Source: a virus
Virus record (IMG/VR): IMGVR_UViG_3300050139_000038
Coordinates: 1-45,143 of that record
Direction: 5' to 3' (one strand)
Length of the DNA stretch: 45,143 nucleotides
Under the pieces are notes generated by a model, which had not been told where the DNA came from, did no database searches, and was given only the letters and a program-made list of their open reading frames with translations. Position numbers and translations under genes: made by a program. Positions 33,566-38,835 of this stretch are shown here, in pieces; position 1 is the stretch's first letter, and each line of letters starts with the position of its first letter.

Positions 33566-33979
33566 ATGAAAATTATTATATCAAAACCACCACAATGGAT
33601 TTGGGATGAATGTGTTAAAAGATTTGGAATAGACAAAAGGAAAGGTGTTGTGTTTACGGTTGGTGAAAATTTATACAATCCTGATAATGTAGTAATTCCA
33701 GATCATTTGTACGAGCATGAATTGACTCACGCAAAACAGCACGAATATAATGATACAGTAGCAACCCTGTGGTGGAAAAGATATTTTGAAGATCCAAAAT
33801 TTAGATGCGAACAGGAGGTCGAAGCATACAGCAAGCAATACCAATTTATATGCACCAAGATCAAAGACAAGAACGCCCGATATAGAGCATTGCACCAGCT
33901 AGCGGTCGATCTAGCTGGGGATATGTATGGTCGAAGTATATCTTACACAGATGCAATTAGAAGAATCCGAGGCAATTAG
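33566..33979 (+). CDS. Zinc metallopeptidase-like protein, 137 aa
   Basis: Start at 33566; an in-frame start at 33530 lies inside the HNH gene. HELTHAKQHEY at about residues 52-62 is the HExxH zinc-binding motif. A further Glu in QEVEAYSKQYQF may be the third ligand, giving a gluzincin-like layout. No membrane segment or signal peptide, so it should act in the cytoplasm. Small HExxH proteins occur in many phages; substrate unknown. Confidence 0.65.
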   Translation: MKIIISKPPQWIWDECVKRFGIDKRKGVVFTVGENLYNPDNVVIPDHLYEHELTHAKQHEYNDTVATLWWKRYFEDPKFRCEQEVEAYSKQYQFICTKIKDKNARYRALHQLAVDLAGDMYGRSISYTDAIRRIRGN

Positions 33980-34000
33980 GGACTTAAAAAATACAATTAT

Positions 34001-34324
34001 ATGAAACACGACACCATAATTAAAGAGTTTGATGAGAAGTTTCCTGTTCAAGAACACTACTTAGAAGAAAGTGTAAAGTCACAAATGAAAGCTTTCCTCC
34101 TCAAATCCCTCAAATCCCAACAGGAGGAGCATGAAAAAGAGAAAGAAGAAATCAAAGAGGATTGTGATGCCGCAATGACTAGACATGATGAGGAGGCGGT
34201 GAAGATGATTGAGGGGATGAAGTATGAAGAACAACACCTTGGAAGTCCAAATATTAAACCAACAGAGATGTTTGAAAGAGGATTCAATTCAGCAATTATT
34301 CAAATTATAAACAAACTAAAATGA
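34001..34324 (+). CDS. Coiled-coil protein, 107 aa
   Basis: Residues 25-80 form a Lys/Glu coiled coil (LKSLKSQQEEHEKEKEEIKE). The C-terminal part (GSPNIKPTEMFERGFNSAI) is globular. No family recognised. The stop overlaps the next tiny membrane gene (ATGA). Confidence 0.55.
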   Translation: MKHDTIIKEFDEKFPVQEHYLEESVKSQMKAFLLKSLKSQQEEHEKEKEEIKEDCDAAMTRHDEEAVKMIEGMKYEEQHLGSPNIKPTEMFERGFNSAIIQIINKLK

Positions 34325-34395
34325 CATTAGGAATAATAGCTTTAGCCCTAGCATGTTTCTCATTAGGTTTCTCATTGCGAGGATTATTAAAATGA
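34321..34395 (+). CDS. Tiny membrane peptide, 24 aa
   Basis: MTLGIIALALACFSLGFSLR then GLLK: one hydrophobic helix with a basic end. Coupled by ATGA to the previous gene, which supports translation. Too short to classify. Confidence 0.45.
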   Translation: MTLGIIALALACFSLGFSLRGLLK

Positions 34396-34434
34396 CCCCC
34401 ATTACCAGCGAGAGAATAATATAATAAAAAGGAT

Positions 34435-34611
34435 ATGAAAGAATGTATATGCAAAGATGAATTGATGATAGATAAGGTGTATTGCCATTTGGCATGGTGT
34501 CCCCATAGTTACGTTTACAAACGAGATGTTGAAGAATATGAAAACCTGAACTGGTTTTTGAAACTATTTCGTCGTGACCCTAGAAAGTATTATAACTATT
34601 TACAACTCTAA
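34435..34611 (+). CDS. Small Cys/His protein, 58 aa
   Basis: MKECICKDELMIDKVYCHLAW contains CICKD...CH...CPH, a possible zinc site, followed by a basic, Tyr-rich C-terminus (KLFRRDPRKYYNY). TATAAT at 34420-34425 lies 9 bp before the ATG with AAAAAGG in between, so a near-leaderless transcript or a weak ribosome-binding site is possible. Confidence 0.55.
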   Translation: MKECICKDELMIDKVYCHLAWCPHSYVYKRDVEEYENLNWFLKLFRRDPRKYYNYLQL

Positions 34612-34625
34612 TACACCCCCACACC

Positions 34626-35057
34626 ATGAAAAATAATCTAACAGAGCATGTGCAGAGTTTGAGAGAAAGGCTTGCAGAAATCGAGCATGAGCAATGGATT
34701 GCTTGGAGTAAGGACATTGCAAAGACCGAAGGCATATCAGAAGAAAGATTTATAAGGTGGCAGAAATTGTGGCGTCCATACAATGAACTTACAGAAGTGG
34801 AGAAAGACCAAGACCGAGAATGGGGCGATAAGGCTTTCCTCTCCCAGTTGAAGACTATTGAGCTTTTGAAAGAGGAGTTGGAGGGAAGAATGAGTGAACT
34901 TGAAAAGTACCCATTTTTTTCTCAAAATTGTCCTCGTATGAAGGAGCAAGGTTGGTGTGAGAGTTGTGCAGAAATAACTGGAAGGATAAGTGAACTTAAA
35001 AGAGCCATCACCCTCCTAGACACTATTATTCAAGAGGTTAAATCACAAATGAAATGA
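34626..35057 (+). CDS. Coiled-coil protein with Cys motif, 143 aa
   Basis: Helical with charged repeats (e.g. SLRERLAEIEHEQWIAWSKD). A NCPRMKEQGWCESCAEITG segment near residue 105 could bind zinc. The end (LLDTIIQEVKSQMK) is homologous at DNA level to the 18-residue gene at 35399. ATGA coupling downstream. No known function. Confidence 0.55.
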   Translation: MKNNLTEHVQSLRERLAEIEHEQWIAWSKDIAKTEGISEERFIRWQKLWRPYNELTEVEKDQDREWGDKAFLSQLKTIELLKEELEGRMSELEKYPFFSQNCPRMKEQGWCESCAEITGRISELKRAITLLDTIIQEVKSQMK

Positions 35058-35221
35058 AAAAATACGAAGTCCTATTAAACTGCAATGGTTTCAAGGTGGT
35101 AACCGTTGAGGCAAAAAACAAAGAAGAAGCTAAGGAACTGGCGATGAGTAAAATGTCTCATTCAGACCACGGAGAGTATGAGTTCGGCGAGTTTTTATCA
35201 ATCGAGAAAATTACTCACTAA
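35054..35221 (+). CDS. Small alpha/beta protein, 55 aa
   Basis: MKKYEVLLNCNGFKVVTVEA, then a helix (NKEEAKELAMSKM) and a strand (YEFGEFLSIEKI): a compact beta-alpha-beta pattern, as in small ferredoxin-like or DUF-type phage proteins. Coupled by ATGA to the previous gene. Confidence 0.55.
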   Translation: MKKYEVLLNCNGFKVVTVEAKNKEEAKELAMSKMSHSDHGEYEFGEFLSIEKITH

Positions 35222-35234
35222 TCTAATAACAAAT

Positions 35235-35402
35235 ATGATGAATAGACAAGAAATATATGATGCGATACAAAAGGTAATTAAAGAGTGTACTAATCTCGAC
35301 GGGCACATCCGAGCTGATAATTTTAGGAAAGAATTGTTAATAGAAGTGTTCCCAGAGATAGATGATACAGAAGGGTTACTAACCTCACATAACAAATCAT
35401 GA
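35235..35402 (+). CDS. Small hypothetical protein, 55 aa
   Basis: Double ATG at 35235 and 35238; the first is taken. Helical and charged (RQEIYDAIQKVIKECTNL). A frame open from 35178 overlaps the preceding gene and is not used. ATGA overlap with the next tiny frame. Confidence 0.45.
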   Translation: MMNRQEIYDAIQKVIKECTNLDGHIRADNFRKELLIEVFPEIDDTEGLLTSHNKS

Positions 35403-35455
35403 CCTCAAACTTCCTAGACACTATTATTCAAAATATTAAAACACAAATTAAATGA
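35399..35455 (+). CDS. Mosaic 18-aa peptide gene
   Basis: MTSNFLDTIIQNIKTQIK. Its first 19 bp (35398-35416) equal 35882-35900, the start of the later 149-aa gene. Bases 35412-35431 equal 35014-35033, the end of the 143-aa gene, and similarity continues to the stop. It looks like a recombinant joining one gene's start to another's end, so it may be a deletion remnant rather than a functional gene. Confidence 0.4.
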   Translation: MTSNFLDTIIQNIKTQIK

Positions 35456-35520
35456 ACATCATCTTCCTATTATCTTGTTGCCTATTATTCCTTGTATTGA
35501 TTATAATAAGAAGTGCCTAA
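35452..35520 (+). CDS. Tiny membrane peptide, 22 aa
   Basis: MNIIFLLSCCLLFLVLIIIR then SA: one hydrophobic helix containing CC. Coupled by ATGA to the preceding frame. Similar in style to the peptide at 34321. Confidence 0.4.
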   Translation: MNIIFLLSCCLLFLVLIIIRSA

Positions 35521-35532
35521 TATACAAATGAA

Positions 35533-35691
35533 ATGAAAAAAGTTATCAAAGTAATATATGAATGTGGGTGTAAAGAAGTGATACCTGAACATGGATTAAC
35601 TGGTGGTGTTCGTTGTCCTGAACATCACAGACAACAAACCAATGAAATTACTAGGGAATGTCCTAAAAAGACAGATATAATTGGAAACTAA
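35533..35691 (+). CDS. Small zinc-binding protein, 52 aa
   Basis: IYECGCKEV and RCPEHHRQQ give a Cys-x-Cys...Cys-x2-His-His pattern, a likely zinc site. Its N-terminus (MKKVIKVI) follows an ATG without Shine-Dalgarno. No function known. Confidence 0.5.
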   Translation: MKKVIKVIYECGCKEVIPEHGLTGGVRCPEHHRQQTNEITRECPKKTDIIGN

Positions 35692-35692
35692 T

Positions 35693-35881
35693 ATGACCAA
35701 TGACGAAACAAATGTATTATCTAGAATGATTCTAGAATATCAGACACAGAAAAGTTACCCATTCGGCGGTTCTGCAATGCTCTGTGCGATAGATAATTAT
35801 GTAACAAAAATGGAAACAAAATATCAAAACATGACGCCAATAAGAAAAATAGCAAATCACTTATTATTTGAATTAAACTAA
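35693..35881 (+). CDS. Small hypothetical protein, 62 aa
   Basis: Start at 35693, 1 bp after the previous stop; an in-frame upstream start at 35681 is less likely. Helical (NVLSRMILEYQTQKSYPFGG, then YQNMTPIRKIANHLLFEL). Not recognised. Confidence 0.5.
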   Translation: MTNDETNVLSRMILEYQTQKSYPFGGSAMLCAIDNYVTKMETKYQNMTPIRKIANHLLFELN

Positions 35882-35882
35882 C

Positions 35883-36332
35883 ATGACCTCAAACTTCCTA
35901 CAAGTCGGTAGAACAGTGAAGTGCGGACATTGCGACCCTAGTCTACAAAAGATAGATGACGTTGTGCCAGGAATGGTATGTGAATGTATTTGCCATGATC
36001 AACTTCCATGTGGTTGTACAGCAGAACAACATGATGCCTTTATGTGTTGTCCCAATAATAGAAAACCTCTAAAAAAGAAAGACCTCAACAAACTTAGACA
36101 GAAGATGAAGCCTAGTGACTTCAAGAATCAAACGACTGCAAGCACCCCTCCTGGCACTTGGTACACTGGAGAACGTTGCCCCCACCTCCACCTAGCAGAT
36201 ATGCAAGCGTTCCTACCGTACTTTATAGATGCAGAGTTCAAGAAAGGTAAGAGTAAGAATAGGGGTATGGCGATATTGCATGTAACCTTATTCTTGGATT
36301 GGTGTAAGAAAAATGTCAAAATCAAGAAATAA
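35883..36332 (+). CDS. Cys/His-rich protein, 149 aa
   Basis: N-terminal zinc-ribbon-like part: VKCGHCDPS, CECICHD, CGCTAEQHD and CCPNN. It is followed by a basic helix and a C-terminal domain ending LFLDWCKKNVKIKK. Many Cys pairs indicate one or two zinc sites. A degenerate copy of the last 17 codons is found at 36435-36485. Its start shares 19 bp with the tiny gene at 35399. Function unknown. Confidence 0.6.
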   Translation: MTSNFLQVGRTVKCGHCDPSLQKIDDVVPGMVCECICHDQLPCGCTAEQHDAFMCCPNNRKPLKKKDLNKLRQKMKPSDFKNQTTASTPPGTWYTGERCPHLHLADMQAFLPYFIDAEFKKGKSKNRGMAILHVTLFLDWCKKNVKIKK

Positions 36333-36441
36333 ATCAAAAGCTCGTAAGAGAAAGATATGGAATAAGGAATTAAAGGTCAGTTGGAGTCGGAAAGCGCATA
36401 GGAGAGCCAAGATTCAGGGGGACTTGCGATACTACATGTAG
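36313..36441 (+). CDS. Small basic protein, 42 aa
   Basis: MSKSRNKSKARKRKIWNKEL...: over a third Lys/Arg, likely nucleic-acid binding or disordered. It overlaps the 149-aa gene by 20 bp and lies between that gene's end and the duplicated copy of that end, so it may have come in with the duplication. Confidence 0.45.
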   Translation: MSKSRNKSKARKRKIWNKELKVSWSRKAHRRAKIQGDLRYYM

Positions 36442-36485
36442 CGTTGTTCCTAGATTGGTGTAAAAAGAATGTTAAGTGTAAGTAG
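36435..36485 (+). pseudogene. Duplicated 3' remnant of the 149-aa gene
   Basis: Reads HVALFLDWCKKNVKCK then TAG, against HVTLFLDWCKKNVKIKK at the end of the 149-aa gene. DNA similarity extends through ATTGGTGTAA. There is no start codon in frame nearby, so it is a fragment. Confidence 0.7.
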
Positions 36486-36503
36486 TTCATTGAACCCTAG
36501 ACC

Positions 36504-36567
36504 GATGCTCATGGTGGTTGGATATATGTGTAGTAAAAGGCGCAAACTTTTACCCTCCGTGAGCATC
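36504..36567 (+). ncRNA. Structured non-coding region: hairpin within a hairpin
   Basis: GATGCTCA (36504-36511) pairs perfectly with TGAGCATC (36560-36567). Inside, GTAAAAG (36533-36539) pairs with CTTTTAC (36547-36553) around a GCGCAAA loop. No ORF crosses it. It lies in the 367-bp gap between 36441 and 36809, which otherwise holds only the promoter, leader peptide and terminator listed next. Independent RNA or terminal structure of the middle operon. Confidence 0.5.
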
Positions 36568-36584
36568 ATTCTGGGGTGCAAAAA

Positions 36585-36630
36585 CTGGGGATAAGTCCAC
36601 ATTGTCACATACCAGATCGGGGTATATAAT
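36585..36630 (+). promoter_or_regulatory. Strong consensus promoter
   Basis: CTGGGGATAA (36585-36594, reverse of TTATCCCCAG), TTGTCA (36602-36607), exactly 17 bp, TATAAT (36625-36630). It drives the region with the leader peptide at 36640 and downstream small genes. Confidence 0.75.
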
Positions 36631-36639
36631 GAAACGGTA

Positions 36640-36699
36640 ATGAGGGATAGATTATTAAATGGCAAACAACTACATACCGACGTAAGCCGCAACTTTTGA
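36640..36699 (+). CDS. Possible leader peptide, 19 aa
   Basis: MRDRLLNGKQLHTDVSRNF; starts 9 bp after the -10. Its TGA lies in the loop of the terminator hairpin that follows. The arrangement looks like translation-coupled attenuation. Another 8-codon frame (MANNYIPT) in a different frame ends just before the same hairpin. Confidence 0.3.
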   Translation: MRDRLLNGKQLHTDVSRNF

Positions 36700-36713
36700 G
36701 ACTGCGGTATTTT
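36686..36713 (+). terminator. Attenuator-like intrinsic terminator
   Basis: GCCGCA (36686-36691) and TGCGGT (36703-36708) form a 6-bp stem around an 11-nt loop, followed by ATTTTT. It lies about 50-75 nt into the transcript from the promoter at 36602-36630. Confidence 0.55.
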
Positions 36714-36808
36714 TGTGCAGAGGATCGAGGATATACAAGACACACACTGATTTAAAAGCTTGGACATATCTTCGGCCTTCGGCATAAAGTCGAAGGGAAA
36801 GTAAAAAA

Positions 36809-37003
36809 ATGAATGAGAAAGTCTGTATTGCCTGTAAAAGGGTTGAACTTGCACGGACGGGAACGGCTCGATGCCCGTCTGCTGAATGTAAAGCACAGAT
36901 GGAGGCAGATATGGCGAAACCTCCGACACCGTGCCTACACGGGTTAGACTCACCACCAGATTGCGTTTCGTTGCCGCACAAGCGGCCGCAATGCCGGGAT
37001 TAG
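36809..37003 (+). CDS. Small Cys-rich protein, 64 aa
   Basis: VCIACKRVELARTGTARCPS and later CKAQ, CLHG, CVSL and CRD: a possible zinc ribbon followed by a Pro-rich tail. A CTTCG/CGAAG hairpin-like stretch precedes it. Local base composition is more G/C-rich than neighbours (through 37310), hinting at different origin. Confidence 0.45.
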   Translation: MNEKVCIACKRVELARTGTARCPSAECKAQMEADMAKPPTPCLHGLDSPPDCVSLPHKRPQCRD

Positions 37004-37036
37004 TAACACACGTTACATCTCAAAAGAAAGGAGTTT

Positions 37037-37306
37037 ATGAACTTCAACTACCAGAGAAACCTAGCACCCTTAAAGGGTTGCTTCGTCAAAAGAGTAGTAC
37101 GGAGAGACATGAAACTCCCACGCTACTCTCAATACTGCTTCTGCCGTTTCGGAGTAGAAGACAGACGTACAGACCCAGTGGTTGGTGCGCATAGAATTGC
37201 ACAGCTTCGCTCGTGGGTTTTCGCCCATCGACTGATCGGCAAGGGCCACATGCAAGTGCATAAACTCTTACCACCATCTCATCCTCCGCAAGGGGAATTC
37301 GATTAG
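37037..37306 (+). CDS. Basic hypothetical protein, 89 aa
   Basis: One of the very few genes with a good ribosome-binding site: AAAGGAG 4 bp before ATG. The product is basic (CFVKRVVRRDMKLPRYSQYC, then HRIAQLRSWVFAHRLIGKG) and may bind nucleic acid. A second overlapping frame (36931-37194) is open but lacks a comparable start signal. Function unknown. The Shine-Dalgarno and local composition set this segment apart from the rest of the genome. Confidence 0.5.
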   Translation: MNFNYQRNLAPLKGCFVKRVVRRDMKLPRYSQYCFCRFGVEDRRTDPVVGAHRIAQLRSWVFAHRLIGKGHMQVHKLLPPSHPPQGEFD

Positions 37307-37349
37307 TTCTTTCAGTCAGTGCCGACGAATGCTATCTTAGGCACAAATA

Positions 37350-37380
37350 GCCGTACTCTTGGTGAGGGTACGGCATTCTT
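37350..37380 (+). terminator. Hairpin, possible weak terminator
   Basis: GCCGTAC (37350-37356) and GTACGGC (37368-37374), 7-bp perfect stem with an 11-nt loop, followed by ATTCTT. It stands just before the next promoter, so it may insulate the packaging operon. Confidence 0.45.
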
Positions 37381-37417
37381 ATCCACTATGGTTGACAACC
37401 TGAAAAGGTGGTATAAT
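37379..37417 (+). promoter_or_regulatory. Leaderless extended -10 promoter of the packaging operon
   Basis: TTATCCACT (37379-37387), TTGACA (37392-37397) and TGGTATAAT (extended -10; TATAAT 37412-37417). The TTGACA spacer is only 14 bp, so the extended -10 may carry the promoter. The -10 ends 6 bp before the ATG at 37424. Confidence 0.7.
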
Positions 37418-37423
37418 AAGACC

Positions 37424-37651
37424 ATGAGAACACCACACTCAAGCACAAACAAAGGCAAGAGGGTGAAGATCACTATGAGGAATGGGGATGTAATAATAGG
37501 AAAGTTCAAGGACAAAAAAAGTGGTAAGATATTTCTCGAACCCGGATACATTAGAGGGAAAGAAGGAGAAGAAAGAACATCAACGTGGGCAAGATCGTGG
37601 ATTTCGATGAATTGTGTAAGAGCATTTTCGATATACAAACCAACAACATGA
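37424..37651 (+). CDS. Small beta-barrel-like protein, 75 aa
   Basis: Start moved to 37424, because an upstream frame open from 37319 covers the terminator hairpin and promoter. Core sequence KRVKITMRNGDVIIGKFKD, KSGKIFLEPGYIRG and NCVRAFSIYKP reads as a small SH3/Sm-like beta barrel. Such folds often bind RNA or protein. It is the first gene after the packaging promoter. Confidence 0.6.
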   Translation: MRTPHSSTNKGKRVKITMRNGDVIIGKFKDKKSGKIFLEPGYIRGKEGEERTSTWARSWISMNCVRAFSIYKPTT

Positions 37652-37770
37652 CAAGTAACAAGTGTTACAACTGCCGGAAGCCAATAAAGAAAGGTCGAGT
37701 GGTGTGCGACAAGTGCATTAACAAGAAGATAGAACCTTCTCCGATACTAAAGATTTACGATAAAATATAA
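37648..37770 (+). CDS. Small zinc-ribbon protein, 40 aa
   Basis: CYNCRKPIKKGRVVCDKC: a clean Cys-x2-Cys...Cys-x2-Cys ribbon. Start by ATGA coupling at 37648; an upstream GTG at 37585 would overlap the previous gene. Its TAA overlaps the TerS ATG (TAATG). Confidence 0.6.
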   Translation: MTSNKCYNCRKPIKKGRVVCDKCINKKIEPSPILKIYDKI

Positions 37771-38285
37771 TGACAGCAAATCTCGATGAAATGAAGAAAG
37801 CACTTGAAACCATCTCTAAAGGGGATGGAGTAGATAAGTCTATAACACACGCAGTCAAGCCACAGAAAAATCCAAACATCCAAAAAGACGAGAATGGAAT
37901 TAAAATAGATAGGAGGCATTTCAATAAACATAGTCCAGGATCGGGCAGAAAGACTCTAGAGAAGACTATAATCAACAAAGGCATAAAGGAATGGATGGAC
38001 GACCACGCTAGTGAATTGGTGGATATGAACCTGATAGACAAGAAGACTGGTAGACAGGTGACAATCAAGAAGCCCCGCCGAGTAGCCGTTATAGAGAAGA
38101 TATTCGAGATAGGAATGAAAGGAGATCGAGTGATAGGAAATGTGGCGGCTCTCAAAGAATGGATGGATAGGTATGCTGGAAAAGCCAGCCAACCTATTCG
38201 TGGAGAGGGAGAGGATTCGCCAATCAGGTTACATGTCGATAACTTGGATAGAATATTAGAAAAAGCATATGGTAATGAAGATTAA
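37770..38285 (+). CDS. Terminase small subunit candidate (TerS), 171 aa
   Basis: Basic N-terminal half with a possible helix-turn-helix (TIINKGIKEWMDDHASELVD). Then come VAALKEWMDRYAGKASQPIR and an acidic C-terminal end (VDNLDRILEKAYGNED). The 'GKASQPIRGEGED...LDRILEKAYG' ending is typical of small terminase subunits, which recognise phage DNA and hand it to TerL. It is followed by an HNH gene and then TerL, so the homing gene has split the normal TerS-TerL pair. Confidence 0.65.
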   Translation: MTANLDEMKKALETISKGDGVDKSITHAVKPQKNPNIQKDENGIKIDRRHFNKHSPGSGRKTLEKTIINKGIKEWMDDHASELVDMNLIDKKTGRQVTIKKPRRVAVIEKIFEIGMKGDRVIGNVAALKEWMDRYAGKASQPIRGEGEDSPIRLHVDNLDRILEKAYGNED

Positions 38286-38835
38286 AAACCACTGGTTGGG
38301 TAGGAAACATACTATGGCGAGTAGGCGTAAAATGAGCGAATCACGAAAAGGAAGAATTATAGGACCAGAATGGAGAAAACATATGAGTGAGGCAAAACAG
38401 AGGCAGAGAATACGAGATGGATATATCCTTTCACCAGAGGTAAGAAGAAAAGTAAGTGAATCAAAGAAGGGAATACCACGACCAGAATGGGTGAAGGTAA
38501 AATTGAGAGGAGCAAACGGTGGAGGATGGAAAGGTGGTGTATCGACAATAAACCACTTGATACGAGAAAATATTAAATATCGTCAGTGGAGATCAGATAT
38601 ATTTCATAGGGATGATTTTACATGCAAGATGGGAGGGGAGCGTGGTGGAGTATTAAATGCTCATCATATAAAACCATTGTCGTTAATTATTAAAGAGAAC
38701 AATATAAAGACCCTAGAACAAGCTTTGGTGTGTGAGGAAATATGGGATTTGAATAATGGAATAACCGTCTGTGAGAAATGTCACAGATTAACCGAAACAT
38801 ATGGTACGAGAACAAAACATAACAAGATGTATTGA
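38269..38835 (+). CDS. HNH homing endonuclease between TerS and TerL, 188 aa
   Basis: NUMOD3-like N-terminus (WLGRKHTMASRRKMSESRKG, then GPEWRKHMSEAKQ), a Gly/Trp linker (GGWKGGVSTI), and an HNH domain: FTCKMGGERGG, NAHHIKPLSLI, NNGITVCEKCH. The second Cys of the first zinc pair is Gly (CKMG instead of Cys-x2-Cys), which may weaken zinc binding; the His/His and Asn positions remain. It overlaps TerS by 17 bp and TerL by 35 bp. Start may be 38269 or 38275. Confidence 0.8.
   Translation: MVMKIKNHWLGRKHTMASRRKMSESRKGRIIGPEWRKHMSEAKQRQRIRDGYILSPEVRRKVSESKKGIPRPEWVKVKLRGANGGGWKGGVSTINHLIRENIKYRQWRSDIFHRDDFTCKMGGERGGVLNAHHIKPLSLIIKENNIKTLEQALVCEEIWDLNNGITVCEKCHRLTETYGTRTKHNKMY

Noticed and set aside
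33992-33997. TACAAT just before the 34001 gene
   Set aside because: Only 3 bp separate it from the ATG, which would put the transcription start inside the gene; not counted as a leaderless promoter.
36931-37194. 87-codon frame overlapping 36809 and 37037 genes
   Set aside because: It lies in a third frame across both genes and has no start signal comparable to the AAAGGAG-ATG at 37037. The product looks like low-complexity read-through.
37319-37423. Upstream extension of the 37424 gene
   Set aside because: This stretch contains a 7-bp hairpin, a TTATCCACT box, TTGACA and TATAAT, so it is regulatory rather than coding.
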